DNA of 64,000 nt, taken from contig JBMNRD010000001.1 of NCBI GenBank assembly GCA_050944475.1, positions 372,001 to 436,000 of the forward strand, in the 5' to 3' direction. The notes below the pieces were generated by a model that searched no databases, was not told where the DNA came from, and saw only the letters and a program-made list of their open reading frames with translations. The position numbers and the translations under genes are program-made. This document shows positions 34,469 through 43,402 of the stretch, piece by piece; the stretch's first letter is position 1, and each line of letters opens with the position of its first letter. The stretch is from RGIG5612 sp050944475 (GTDB lineage: Bacteria; Bacillota; Clostridia; Lachnospirales; Lachnospiraceae).

Positions 34469-36622
34469 TTATTTCTCCTTCGTTTCCTTCGGCGGTACAT
34501 AGTCTTCCGGCACCGGAAGCACCAGGGTGTCTCTTATGCCGATGCCCATGTCCTCATTGTGTTTTTCAAAAGTATAATACAATACGATAAAGGCCTCCCG
34601 GTTGGGAATATCTTCGCTTTGCAAGGATTTTTCAACAATCTCGGCAATCTTTTCCGGGTTTTCCGCATCCTCTATTTTCTCCTTGTATTGGTACATGGAA
34701 CCGTACAAGGATTCTATGGAATATTCTCCTTTATCATCGGTTTTCCAAATTGACATGCCGATTTCAAAGAAGGGGGCTTCCGCCTTCGTCCATTTTAAAA
34801 GTTCCGGCAACACTTCCTTGAATCTTTCAATGTCCTGACATTCATATATCAGCTCCAACACCATATCATAACTCCTGGGCGTGAGCTCAACCGAAACCGG
34901 AACTTCGATCAGATTGTGGCCGGTGCTGTTCGCATTATAGCTGACCCAAAGAGGCTCCACGGAGACTCCTTCATCATAATTGATAAACTCAAACCAGTCT
35001 GCAAACTCCGCTTCGCTGATTTCTTTTTGCAGGGTTTCAAACAACTCTTTTGCCTTGGCGGAAGAAAAGCCCTTGCCCTCCCGGACGGTGTCCACACCGT
35101 ATCTTTGAGGCTCCCAATAATCCCCTACATAGCAGCTGATTGTGTCGTTTATCGGCTCCGGAAGGGTCATATATGCCTGCCTGTATTCATCTGACGCGAC
35201 TATTCCCTTGGTAATGATTTCCGTCTGATCCTCATTAAATCTGATGAACCTGTAGAAAGTTTTGCCGCCGATTTTGATTGCAACTGTCCGGTCAATCCTT
35301 CGAGCAAGATTAATCTTGGTCGACCAATTGAAGTCGGCTTCTTCGTACCTTCCCTCTCTTGCCAGCTTCAGCTCCGAGGCGAGAGCCTCGGCTATCGCCG
35401 CTTCAACCTCACCATTCTTGATTTCTATGTCATTGCCTATCGTATCAAAGTAGCCTTCTTCGGCACCGTAATGGTAATACCGGCGTTCGTTGATTATACG
35501 CACACTCTTTATTTGGTCGGCGGAAATCTCCTGATTCAGCACCGCCCTGCTGTAGCCGTAAGCAAACAGTGCCACGGCAGCGTTCAAAACTATAACAATC
35601 AACAATGAAGGAAATGCTCTCAGCAGATTCTTCCATCTTCTTGTGGTAATAATCTCATAGGCAAAAAATATTATCAAGGCTATTGTGTATAACGTTATTA
35701 CGAATACAATGTCGGCATCATTCATCCATAAGAAGGTTGCCAGAAGTGATACCGCAAATGACAACGCAACCCTGATTATCCCCTGAAGAAGCCTGCCGGT
35801 AGCCGGATTTGTCGCAGTTTCACTCTTCCTGCGTTTAAAGAGGAATGCCGCAATTGCGATATATACCAGCCCCACGGCAAGAGTGAAAAATTTCGGACCA
35901 AGATTTGTCCTGCTGTAATCATTTCCGGCTCCCACCAAGTAGCCGAAGAACGACCCGAAACCTGTAATAAAAGTATTGTATTCAAAGGAAAACAGTTTCA
36001 GGAAATACTGTGTGTTCAATACCGGAGTCAGCTTCATTATCAGGTTTCTGATAATGACGGCAATCATTCTCGGCAGGAACATTATCAGCAACGAGCAAGT
36101 AACATTCGGAAGAAACATTCCCGTCAGACTCATTGCAATTAATACGCAACCCATTCCGAAAATTGCGGCTGAAAAGAATGTGAATATCACATTGCCCATC
36201 CCGGTAACGGTCAGAACAAACAGCGTTGGATAAAATGCTCTGACCGCATATCCAAGTGCACCTCCGATAACGAAAAGCGCCGCAACAACCGTCAGTACCG
36301 ACAGCACCCAGCTGAAAAACAGACAGGTTCTGGTATATGGCAGCGACTGGTAAAAATCAGACGAGCTTCTCTTATTAAATGAGAAAAACTGAGACAACGT
36401 CAGTATCGGTGCCATAACAACTGCAATAAAGCTGAGAGGCGCCATGATTTCCGGCGGTCCGACTACATTCAGGTGTCCCGTCCTGAACGTACCCGTAATA
36501 ATTTCAGTCAGCGGCACAATCAGCTGACTCAGCACAATAATAGCAAGGAAAATGATTGAAGGGATCTTTATCTTGCGCAGACCCTCAATATATAACTTTT
36601 TGGATACTACTTGTTTTTTCAT
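34469..36622 (-). CDS. ABC-2 type transporter permease with large external domain
   Basis: Membrane component of an exporter with the preceding ATPase. The 717 residues begin with about six membrane segments (residues ~18-265), then further helices to ~360, followed by a long hydrophilic C-terminal half (about 360-717) that carries the segment NERRYYHYGAEEGYFDTIG and looks extracytoplasmic. This is the architecture of YtrC/YtrD-like or bacitracin-type envelope-stress exporters. It overlaps the ATPase gene by 4 bp. The substrate is unknown. Confidence 0.8.
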   Translation of the reverse strand: MKKQVVSKKLYIEGLRKIKIPSIIFLAIIVLSQLIVPLTEIITGTFRTGHLNVVGPPEIMAPLSFIAVVMAPILTLSQFFSFNKRSSSDFYQSLPYTRTCLFFSWVLSVLTVVAALFVIGGALGYAVRAFYPTLFVLTVTGMGNVIFTFFSAAIFGMGCVLIAMSLTGMFLPNVTCSLLIMFLPRMIAVIIRNLIMKLTPVLNTQYFLKLFSFEYNTFITGFGSFFGYLVGAGNDYSRTNLGPKFFTLAVGLVYIAIAAFLFKRRKSETATNPATGRLLQGIIRVALSFAVSLLATFLWMNDADIVFVITLYTIALIIFFAYEIITTRRWKNLLRAFPSLLIVIVLNAAVALFAYGYSRAVLNQEISADQIKSVRIINERRYYHYGAEEGYFDTIGNDIEIKNGEVEAAIAEALASELKLAREGRYEEADFNWSTKINLARRIDRTVAIKIGGKTFYRFIRFNEDQTEIITKGIVASDEYRQAYMTLPEPINDTISCYVGDYWEPQRYGVDTVREGKGFSSAKAKELFETLQKEISEAEFADWFEFINYDEGVSVEPLWVSYNANSTGHNLIEVPVSVELTPRSYDMVLELIYECQDIERFKEVLPELLKWTKAEAPFFEIGMSIWKTDDKGEYSIESLYGSMYQYKEKIEDAENPEKIAEIVEKSLQSEDIPNREAFIVLYYTFEKHNEDMGIGIRDTLVLPVPEDYVPPKETKEK

Positions 36623-37566
36623 TTATCCTCGCCTCCCTTCTTCTCATCTACTCCTGTTTCCACGGCGCCCTCGCTATCAATGCCGAATGTGTAGCCCAAT
36701 GCCTGCATTTCGTAGGTAAATACCTCCTCCAGCGATAACGGCAACACCTCCATCAGCATCGGATTCATGGCTTGCAATCTTGCTATGGTGGCATCCTTGT
36801 CACCGTTTACGATCATGCTTGCAACGGAGCCGCTTTTCCTGAACTGGGAAATGTCCATCCCCGCAAAGTTCTTTGCGCCGAACTCCTCCTTGAAGGCGAC
36901 CTGAACCTTAAATCTTGAGGTTTTTACTTTGCCTATGTCACTTTCAAATACTATGCCGCCCTTATGCAGCAAAGCCAGCTGATCGCATGTGTCCTCCAGT
37001 TCCCTCAGGGAATGGCTCGTAATGATTGCCGACGTTCCCCTTTCGTTCATATCCTCCACTATCAGCCTCTTTACAAAATTCCTGATGACAGGATCCAGTC
37101 CGTCAAAGGTTTCGTCAAAATATATATATGACGGATTGGTTGCCATGGCAAGGATTGTCATGCTCTGGCGCCTCATTCCCTTTGAAAACTGATTCAGGCT
37201 CTTTTTTGTGTTAAGTCCCAGCTCATCAGCCAGACGGAAGAACTTTGCTCTATCGAAGTCCGGATAAAGGGTTCCGTACATATCGGCCATTCCCCGCATT
37301 GAAGCCCCGGGCATGAAATATAATTCATCGGAAACATAGGCTATATGCCTCTTGGCTGACGGGTTTTCCCATATGGGTTCTCCGTTTAAGACAACCGTTC
37401 CGCTGTTAGCTTTATATACCCCTGCCAAAATACGAAGAAGGGTTGACTTTCCCGCCCCGTTCGAACCTACCAGTCCGTAGATGCAATTATCTTGAATGGT
37501 ACAGCTGACATTCTCTATGGCGGCAACGTCACCGAATTTTTTTGTTAAGTTTTTTACTTCAATCAT
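36619..37566 (-). CDS. ABC transporter ATP-binding protein (YtrB-like)
   Basis: ATPase of the exporter, 315 residues. Walker A is GSNGAGKSTLLR (residues ~34-45), followed by a signature region NQFSKGMRRQ (a variant of LSGGQ, frequent in the YtrB group), and Walker B with YIYFDETFDGLDP. The C-terminal ~80 residues extend past the ATPase core. It overlaps both neighbours by 4 bp, downstream of the GntR regulator, so expression is probably repressed with it. Confidence 0.9.
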   Translation of the reverse strand: MIEVKNLTKKFGDVAAIENVSCTIQDNCIYGLVGSNGAGKSTLLRILAGVYKANSGTVVLNGEPIWENPSAKRHIAYVSDELYFMPGASMRGMADMYGTLYPDFDRAKFFRLADELGLNTKKSLNQFSKGMRRQSMTILAMATNPSYIYFDETFDGLDPVIRNFVKRLIVEDMNERGTSAIITSHSLRELEDTCDQLALLHKGGIVFESDIGKVKTSRFKVQVAFKEEFGAKNFAGMDISQFRKSGSVASMIVNGDKDATIARLQAMNPMLMEVLPLSLEEVFTYEMQALGYTFGIDSEGAVETGVDEKKGGEDK

Positions 37567-37952
37567 TTTCCATCACCTCCCTGCTGCATGCCTTTAACGG
37601 CCTGTCTGACCTGACTTATCAATTCCTCTTCAGACACTCCTGCCAGGTAAAGCTTAATTGCAAGCTGTCTGAATTCCGAAATCTTTCCGCGGTTTTTTTC
37701 ACTGATTATTTTCAGCGCTTCATTGCTGATAAAACTGCCCCTGCCCGGTACCGACACGATTATTCCCCGGCCATACAAATCACTGAAGGCCTTCTGCACG
37801 GTATTGGGATTCACGGACAGATTTACCGACATGCTCCTCACCGACGGAAGTTGGTCTCCTGCCTCTAAAACTCCAACAGCGGTCAGCTTTTCAACCTGAT
37901 TGACTATCTGCTCGTACACAGATGTACGGGCCATTGGATCTATTTGAAACAC
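37563..37952 (-). CDS. GntR-family regulator, YtrA type
   Basis: Short GntR regulator with an N-terminal winged helix: DPMARTSVYEQIVNQVEKL, then LPSVRSMSVNLSVNPNTVQKAFSDLYGRGI as the recognition region. The C-terminal tail (~50 residues) has no ligand domain, typical for YtrA. I start at GTG 37952, after AAAGGAGA; it gives the family N-terminus VFQIDPMA. It heads the operon and probably represses it via the inverted repeat just upstream. Related regulators respond to cell-wall antibiotics. Confidence 0.92.
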   Translation of the reverse strand: MFQIDPMARTSVYEQIVNQVEKLTAVGVLEAGDQLPSVRSMSVNLSVNPNTVQKAFSDLYGRGIIVSVPGRGSFISNEALKIISEKNRGKISEFRQLAIKLYLAGVSEEELISQVRQAVKGMQQGGDGK

Positions 37953-37968
37953 ATCGACTCTCCTTTCT

Positions 37969-38001
37969 TTCAACTGTACTATCACTGTTAGTACAGTTGA
38001 A
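37969..38001 (-). promoter_or_regulatory. Operator: perfect 13-bp inverted repeat at the YtrA-like promoter
   Basis: TTCAACTGTACTA, 7-bp spacer, TAGTACAGTTGAA. The outer base overlaps the -10 hexamer and the rest covers +1, the position expected for autorepression by the GntR protein encoded directly downstream. Confidence 0.85.
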
Positions 38002-38029
38002 GTATATTCAACCATATTTCATTTGTCAA
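38001..38029 (-). promoter_or_regulatory. Promoter of the GntR-ABC-YkgJ operon
   Basis: TTGACA (38029-38024), 17-bp spacer, TATACT (38006-38001) on the minus strand; one mismatch from consensus in the -10. Confidence 0.85.
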
Positions 38030-38144
38030 CACTTTTTTTAGTATTTTTAATATTTGCTTGTAAATGACACAATCACAAATACACTAATACTTCATTTTTC
38101 TTCACGGGCTCGTTTTTCTCCGGTTATATGACCTTTCGAACCCC

Positions 38145-38173
38145 TTGGCATTCCTCCGATAAAGTTGTATAAT
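38145..38173 (+). promoter_or_regulatory. Promoter of the UPF0316 gene
   Basis: TTGGCA (38145-38150), 17-bp spacer and TATAAT (38168-38173), 77 bp before the gene start. Confidence 0.75.
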
Positions 38174-38249
38174 TATTTACATGGATAACTGTTTGGTCCG
38201 GGAAGGAAAAGAATAGTTGTTAAATAAAATGAAAAGAGATGAATAAAAA

Positions 38250-38795
38250 ATGGAGTTTTTGAAACAAAGAGAGCTTTTGTTCTGTTTTTTTATATTTATA
38301 TGCAAGGCCATAGAGGTGTCTCTATTTTCCGTAAAGTCTATGATGTTGGCTAAAGGCAGAAAGAAAGTAACCATTCTTCTTGCCTTTATAGAGGTTCTGC
38401 TTTGGGCCTTTGTAATATCCGGAATTATATCCAGCTTAAGCACAAATATACCCTGGTTGCTAGCCTATTGTTTCGGTTATACCCTCGGTTATTATTTAGG
38501 CTTTATGATAGAAAGCAAGTTGGCTTTCGGAACCACAAATGTATGTTTTATTATATCGCCGCTTGATACTGATGCTGTAGAAGAATTCCTGATAAACAAT
38601 AATCATGGCTACTATGTGTCCGAATGTCGGGGGAAAAACGGTAAAAATTACAAATTTGATACCATCCTTCCCCGGCGTTACGCTAAGCAAATAAGACAGG
38701 AAATAGAAGAACTCTGTACCGAGGAAATATTCGTAACACATTATGATGTGTCCTATGTAAAAGGCGGGTATGGCGTAGAGCGGCTGCAGCGGTAA
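38250..38795 (+). CDS. UPF0316 family membrane protein (DUF5698/DUF2179)
   Basis: Membrane protein of 181 residues with three N-terminal hydrophobic segments (about 9-25, 42-60 and 68-88) and a soluble C-terminal half. The second half, from IISPLDTDAVEEFLINNNHGYYVS to THYDVSYVKGGYG, is the small DUF2179-like domain. The family is conserved in Firmicutes but has no assigned function. It stands alone in its own unit, with a strong promoter on the plus strand amid minus-strand genes. Confidence 0.85.
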   Translation: MEFLKQRELLFCFFIFICKAIEVSLFSVKSMMLAKGRKKVTILLAFIEVLLWAFVISGIISSLSTNIPWLLAYCFGYTLGYYLGFMIESKLAFGTTNVCFIISPLDTDAVEEFLINNNHGYYVSECRGKNGKNYKFDTILPRRYAKQIRQEIEELCTEEIFVTHYDVSYVKGGYGVERLQR

Positions 38796-38865
38796 CTATC
38801 ATAAAAAGCTACGCTTTCCTCCGGTTTTAAATTTCTTTTTTTATTAACATAGAAAAATAACATAG

Positions 38866-38918
38866 AAAAAGCTCCCTTGCAAAAATCGCAACACAATGTC
38901 CAGCTTTTTGGGGAGCTT
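38866..38918 (-). terminator. Probable terminator downstream of tRNA-Ser
   Basis: AAGCTCCC and GGGAGCTT pair across a long loop, followed on the minus strand by TTTTTCTATG; located about 12 bp past the tRNA 3' end. The long loop lowers confidence. Confidence 0.55.
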
Positions 38919-38929
38919 CAAAACACAAG

Positions 38930-39018
38930 CGGAGAAGGAGGGATTTGAACCCTCGCGCCGCTATTAACGACCTACGCCCTTAGCAGGGGCGCCTCTTCGG
39001 CCTCTTGAGTACTTCTCC
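38930..39018 (-). tRNA. tRNA-Ser, anticodon GCT
   Basis: Class II tRNA of 89 nt on the minus strand. The acceptor stem GGAGAAG/CTTCTCC, anticodon loop CTGCTAA (anticodon GCT, reads AGC/AGU), a long variable arm GTAGGTCGTTAATAGCGGC and the T-arm GAGGGTTCAAATCCCTC are all seen. CCA is not encoded. It lies just after the GNAT gene. Confidence 0.95.
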
Positions 39019-39050
39019 GAATTGCGAAATAACTATATTGCGCTAAATCG

Positions 39051-39728
39051 CTATAAAATAATACCCGATGCCTTTTGTAAAATCAACCCTTTTCTAAAAC
39101 TATGGTGATTTTCTTCGATACAGTTGTTCCAAACATACTTGCGGATAATCAATCTGGGGTGACCGCCATAAAGGGGCATCTTGTCAATTATCTCGTATCC
39201 GTTTTTCAGGAAATTTCTTTGACAGGCGTAATTTATCGGTGATGTGCAGGTAAGCAGTTCCTTAGCCCCCATCTTTACGCCTAATCTGTCCCTTTCGACT
39301 ATGAACCAGTATTGAATGCCATAACCGTGGTACTCCGGATCCACCCAAGTACCATCGTTTGTAGCGCATTGCAAAGCATACTCCGGAGCATATCCCAGGC
39401 TATGGGCAAGATTGCGCTCCGTGTCACGCAGGGCAAGCAGCATGGTAAATCCGACCATTCTGTCATCATGCCACGCGCCTATAGTTACGTCCACCTCAAT
39501 ACTTTCCCTTATGTCCTCTTCGGTGGTTTCAATATATGAATAACTGTCTGGAATAAGCTTTCTTACCTTTTCCTGAATTCTTAGAATGTCCGGCACATCC
39601 TCCGGCACGCAAGCCCTGAACATCACCTCAATATCCGGCGAATTTCTGCGACTTACGGCATACATCTTGACGCCTTCAAATTTAATTGATTCCGATTGCT
39701 TATTGTGTATTGTTCTTGTTGTTATCAT
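39051..39728 (-). CDS. GNAT-family acetyltransferase
   Basis: Predicted N-acetyltransferase of 225 residues. The GNAT core spans about residues 35-200: FRACVPEDVPDILRIQEKVR, VGFTMLLALRD, the acetyl-CoA site region WVDPEYHGYGIQYWFI, and the terminal YACQRNFLKNGYEII. The substrate is unknown. RBS AAGGAGGG precedes the ATG at 39728. Between it and its promoter lies a c-di-AMP-type aptamer plus terminator hairpin, so expression should be lowered when c-di-AMP is high. Confidence 0.85.
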   Translation of the reverse strand: MITTRTIHNKQSESIKFEGVKMYAVSRRNSPDIEVMFRACVPEDVPDILRIQEKVRKLIPDSYSYIETTEEDIRESIEVDVTIGAWHDDRMVGFTMLLALRDTERNLAHSLGYAPEYALQCATNDGTWVDPEYHGYGIQYWFIVERDRLGVKMGAKELLTCTSPINYACQRNFLKNGYEIIDKMPLYGGHPRLIIRKYVWNNCIEENHHSFRKGLILQKASGIIL

Positions 39729-39750
39729 GTGACCCTCCTTTTTGCGTACA

Positions 39751-39774
39751 TAAAACAGTCACTTAAAAAGTGAC
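39751..39774 (-). terminator. Putative riboswitch expression-platform terminator
   Basis: A perfect 7-bp stem GTCACTT/AAGTGAC with a 3-nt loop followed by TGTTTTA on the minus strand, between the aptamer and the GNAT ribosome binding site. It fits an OFF switch. Confidence 0.6.
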
Positions 39775-39839
39775 GTAGAAGAAGGCATTCACTTACAGGG
39801 TTTATGAATACGCCGATGATTAAATCATGAACATCTTCC

Positions 39840-39950
39840 TCTATCTGACGGGATTAGCTGACGGGTTAGGAGGAGGACTCTCCTTCCGGCCTTAACCGGA
39901 TACACCCCATAAATTGGTTCTCCCGCTGCCGCCAACGGCGGCACTCGACA
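39840..39950 (-). ncRNA. Cyclic-di-AMP riboswitch (ydaO-yuaA type)
   Basis: The leader matches the conserved ydaO core on the minus strand: GGGAGAACCAATTTATGGGG, then a GTGTATCC element, a variable hairpin and AACCCGTCAGCTAATCCCG. CGGGA near the 5' side pairs with TCCCG near the 3' side, as in the known structures. The outer P1 is not clear; GAATATACGC (39962 region) and GCGTATTC (39805 region) could form it. A promoter lies 70 bp upstream. Boundaries are approximate. The rest of the 387-bp gap holds the terminator hairpin and the promoter. Confidence 0.85.
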
Positions 39951-40020
39951 CTTTGCGTATATTCAAATGAGTGCGGATTATATGGAACTAATCTGCTACG
40001 TGTGGATAATTATCGTTATA

Positions 40021-40048
40021 ATTATACCACTTACTCGCAAAAATGCAA
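40021..40048 (-). promoter_or_regulatory. Promoter of the riboswitch-GNAT unit
   Basis: TATAAT (40026-40021) with a weak -35 TTGCAT (40048-40043), spacer 16 bp, upstream of the aptamer. Confidence 0.5.
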
Positions 40049-40115
40049 GCTTTAATATTTCATTCTTACCTGAAATTTGCTTTTTTCTCGAAAAAGACAG
40101 CTTATAATACAGCTC

Positions 40116-41594
40116 TTACCGGTTACTCTTCAGAAAAATCACCCTGTCACATATGCGTTTAATTACATTCTTATCATGGGAAATAAACAGCATTGACAGC
40201 TCAAATTCCTTTTGCAATGATAAAAGAAGGTTCAGGATCTGCTCCTGAATTGTTACATCCAGCGCAGAAACCGGCTCGTCCGCAATGATGAATTTGGAGC
40301 CTGTTATCAGTGCTCTGGCGATATTTATCCTCTGCTTTTGACCGCCCGAGAGGTGGCGAGGATATTTCCCCAGATATTCTTCGTCCATTTCCACCTTGGC
40401 CATCATCTCCCTTACTTTGGCGCAGCGCTCTTCCTTTGTCAGTTTGGTCATGTTTTTCAAGGGCTCCTCAAGAATCCATCCGATTTTTCGTACCGGGTTA
40501 AGACAGGCAACGCTGTCCTGGAAAATCATCTGGGGATTTTTTTCGTCAATTATTATTTCCCCGGTACACTCCTTGTGAAGCCCCAGAATGGCTCTGCTGA
40601 TAGTGCTTTTTCCGGAGCCGGACTCTCCAACCATTCCAAGAATTTCGCCCTTTTTAACATAGAAGCTCATATCCTCGCAGATTATTTTTTTAGATGGCTT
40701 GCGGCCAAGCCTGTCCGAGGCAATCTTGTAGAAAACTGTAAGGTTGCGCACGGTCAGCTCATTGTCAGCCTCGATATAAACCTCTTCCTTGTGTTCGTCC
40801 GTAATTGCCGCAACCAGCTTCTTTGTGTATTCATCGCGCGGATTTTCGAATATCTCCTCCACAGTGCCTCTTTCCACTATTTCACCGTGAAACATTACCA
40901 CAACCTTCTGACACAGTTTGCGAATAACGGACAAATCGTGTGACACAATGATTATGGAGGTTCCTCTTTTTCTGTTAATTTCCCTCAACAAATCCAGTAT
41001 CTGATCCTGTACGTCCGCATCCAGCGCAGTGGTGGGTTCATCAGCAATAAGAAGCTGCGGCCGGCAAATCAGAGCCATTGCAATCATTACTCTTTGTTGC
41101 TGTCCTCCCGACAGCTCGTGGGGATATTTTTTGTATGTTATTTCGGGCTCGGGAAGCTCCACTAATTCAAACATTTCCAGTACAAGGGCTTTTCTTTCGG
41201 CTCGGGACAGTTTCGGGTCATCCTTGTGTTCCTCCTCATCGGTATGAAGAGTCAACATCTCCTCAACCTGTTTTCCCACGCGCATAAGCGGGTTCAGGGC
41301 CACCGCGGGCTCCTGAAAAATCATGGAAACCTCATCGCCCTTGAACTGCCTCAGCTCTTCAAAGGACATTTTAACAAAATCATTGCCGTCGAAATAAAGC
41401 TCTCCTGAATAGGAGGCCGTTCCCGGAAGAAGACCCATTATCGCAAGGCTTGTGGCGCTCTTGCCTGAACCGGACTCTCCCACGATTCCAAGAATTTCGC
41501 CCTTTTCCATTTGGAAACTTACATTCTTTACTGCGTGGGTTACGCCCCTGTTGCTGTCAAATATTACATTCAGATTTCTTACATCCAGCAGCAT
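40116..41594 (-). CDS. Fused double ATPase of a peptide/nickel-type ABC transporter (DppD-DppF)
   Basis: Both ATPases of a peptide/nickel importer in one 492-residue chain. Half 1 (about 1-265) has Walker A GESGSGKSATS, signature LSGGQQQR and LLIADEPTTALD. Half 2 (about 278-492) has GESGSGKSTIS, LSGGQKQR and FIIADEPVSALD. Both nucleotide sites look active. The second half is short and lacks the C-terminal oligopeptide-transporter extension of DppF. It follows the second permease by 9 bp. Substrate is peptides or possibly Ni2+; the sequence does not distinguish. Confidence 0.92.
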   Translation of the reverse strand: MLLDVRNLNVIFDSNRGVTHAVKNVSFQMEKGEILGIVGESGSGKSATSLAIMGLLPGTASYSGELYFDGNDFVKMSFEELRQFKGDEVSMIFQEPAVALNPLMRVGKQVEEMLTLHTDEEEHKDDPKLSRAERKALVLEMFELVELPEPEITYKKYPHELSGGQQQRVMIAMALICRPQLLIADEPTTALDADVQDQILDLLREINRKRGTSIIIVSHDLSVIRKLCQKVVVMFHGEIVERGTVEEIFENPRDEYTKKLVAAITDEHKEEVYIEADNELTVRNLTVFYKIASDRLGRKPSKKIICEDMSFYVKKGEILGMVGESGSGKSTISRAILGLHKECTGEIIIDEKNPQMIFQDSVACLNPVRKIGWILEEPLKNMTKLTKEERCAKVREMMAKVEMDEEYLGKYPRHLSGGQKQRINIARALITGSKFIIADEPVSALDVTIQEQILNLLLSLQKEFELSMLFISHDKNVIKRICDRVIFLKSNR

Positions 41595-41603
41595 CTTTAT
41601 TTC

Positions 41604-42407
41604 CTACCATCGAACCCTTGTCAAACCGTCGCTTATCAAGGCAATTCCCAATATCAGCACGATTATTGCCACTCCCGGAGTCAGAGCAAACCAAGGAGCC
41701 TGCACCAGATAACCGCTCGCCTCTGAAATCATGCGGCCGAGGCTCGCATCCGGCGGCTGTGCGCCCAGCCCCAGATAGCTTAGTCCGGCCTCCGCAAGCA
41801 CCGCGTTATTGAAGCCCACTGCCGCACTCGAAAGGATGCTCGGCAGAGCATTCGGCATTATGTGGGCAAATATTATCCGCCCGTGGGGCGCTTTGGAAAG
41901 TACTGCGCTCTGTACGAACTGCATTCCCTTGAGTCTCAGCATTTCACTTCTGGCTATACGGGCAAAGCTCGGCACAAACAAAATGCCCAGTGCCAAAATT
42001 ATATTCAGCAGTCCGGTTCCCATGAAGCTGACAAAAATCAATGCCAGCAGCATGCTCGGAAAAGCATTTATCACATCGATAATTCTCATAAGTATTTCGT
42101 CAAACCAGCCGCCAATATAGCCGGATATAAAACCTATTGCACTGCCGACAGTCATTCCGATTAAAATCGTTGTCACCGACACGATTGCCGAGGTTCCCAT
42201 TCCCTGCATTACACGGCTGAAAATATCCCGGCCGAAATTGTCAGTGCCGAAAATATGCGCAAGACTCGGCCCCTTGTTCTTCAGGGCAAGGCTCATTTCG
42301 GTTGTGCTATATGGAGTCCAGAAGAGTCCCACAAAAGCCGTCAGCAGCACTATGCCGGTGATGATGCAGCCGATTATTAAGCTTTTATTTCCTTTGAATA
42401 CTTTCAT
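41604..42407 (-). CDS. Peptide/nickel-type ABC transporter permease (DppC-like)
   Basis: Second permease of the importer, 267 residues and about six membrane segments. The N-terminal helix, HIFGTDNFGRDIFSRVMQG and the EAA loop EMLRLKGMQFVQSAVLSKAPHG region are typical DppC features. It sits 12 bp after the DppB-like gene in the same orientation. Confidence 0.93.
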   Translation of the reverse strand: MKVFKGNKSLIIGCIITGIVLLTAFVGLFWTPYSTTEMSLALKNKGPSLAHIFGTDNFGRDIFSRVMQGMGTSAIVSVTTILIGMTVGSAIGFISGYIGGWFDEILMRIIDVINAFPSMLLALIFVSFMGTGLLNIILALGILFVPSFARIARSEMLRLKGMQFVQSAVLSKAPHGRIIFAHIMPNALPSILSSAAVGFNNAVLAEAGLSYLGLGAQPPDASLGRMISEASGYLVQAPWFALTPGVAIIVLILGIALISDGLTRVRW

Positions 42408-42419
42408 CGGTGCACCCCT

Positions 42420-43361
42420 TCAGACTCTAATCCGCGGATCAATTGCCTGATAAATCATGTCAACCACGAAGTTAATTGCAATAATAAAAAACGCTATCAA
42501 CAGCACAACTGCCTCCACCACGGGATAGTCGCGGTTGGTGATTGCCGTAATCAGCAGCGTGCCTATGCCGGGCACGGAAAACACCTGCTCAACAATAACG
42601 CTGCCTGCCACGATTTCCGCTACGATTACCCCCGTAAATGTAATAACCGGGACAAGGGAATTTATCAAAACATGCTTGTAAAGGACTCCGTTCCTTGTCT
42701 GCCCCTTGGAATAAGCGGTTCTGACGTATTCTTTGTGCAATTCGGTTCTGATGGATGACGTCAGGAACTTGACCGTCATGGCGATTTTCGGAAGAGCTAT
42801 GGCGATGGCCGGAAATATCAGGTATCCGCAAGCCCCCCAGAAGTCAGTCTTAGGGGAAATAAAACTGCCCAGACTGAACATGCGAAGCAATATTGAAAAC
42901 AGGTAGGTTATCAACACTCCAAGGAGAAATGACGGAATGCCCATGGTGACCTGCGTCAGCGTGGTCATGATTCCGCGCCCCCAGCTGCTGCGTCTTTTCG
43001 CGGAAAATATTCCCATCGGAATAGACATTATGATAACCATCAAAAATGAAATCAGCGATAACAAAAGAGAATTGCCTATTCTCCCGCCGATCAGCGAATT
43101 TACGGACACCCCCGTGTACTGAAGAGACTCGCCGAAGTCGCCCCTAAAGGCTCCTGTCAGCCAAATGCCGTAACGCTCTATAACCGATTTGTTAAGACCC
43201 ATCTGCTCGCGCAGAGCCTCAAGCCGCTCGGGGGTCGCATCGGTTCCGAGCTTGGCTATTGCGGCATCAGCAGGTATTACGCTAAACGCAAAAAAAACGA
43301 TTACCGAAATCAGAAACAATGCGAGTATTAAAGTTATGATTCTTTTGATAATATATTTCAT
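42420..43361 (-). CDS. Peptide/nickel-type ABC transporter permease (DppB-like)
   Basis: First permease, 313 residues. The N-terminal part KYIIKRIITLILALFLISVI, the external region IGGRIGNSLLLSLISF and EAA-loop REL...HKEYVRTAYSKG are characteristic of DppB/NikB. It is separated from the binding protein gene by a 41-bp spacer with a hairpin. Confidence 0.93.
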   Translation of the reverse strand: MKYIIKRIITLILALFLISVIVFFAFSVIPADAAIAKLGTDATPERLEALREQMGLNKSVIERYGIWLTGAFRGDFGESLQYTGVSVNSLIGGRIGNSLLLSLISFLMVIIMSIPMGIFSAKRRSSWGRGIMTTLTQVTMGIPSFLLGVLITYLFSILLRMFSLGSFISPKTDFWGACGYLIFPAIAIALPKIAMTVKFLTSSIRTELHKEYVRTAYSKGQTRNGVLYKHVLINSLVPVITFTGVIVAEIVAGSVIVEQVFSVPGIGTLLITAITNRDYPVVEAVVLLIAFFIIAINFVVDMIYQAIDPRIRV

Positions 43362-43370
43362 ACGACCGAC

Positions 43371-43394
43371 AAGGGCGTTTTTTCAAACGCCCTT
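43371..43394 (-). other. Intercistronic hairpin after the binding-protein gene
   Basis: A 10-bp perfect stem AAGGGCGTTT/AAACGCCCTT with a 4-nt loop, without a T-run on the minus strand. It may stabilise the upstream mRNA or reduce read-through into the permeases. Confidence 0.65.
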
Positions 43395-43402
43395 ATCATT
43401 TT

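Noticed and set aside
40049..40115. A terminator after the Dpp-like operon
   Set aside because: Only a small AT-rich hairpin (CTTTTT/AGAAAAAAG) is visible; too weak to call.
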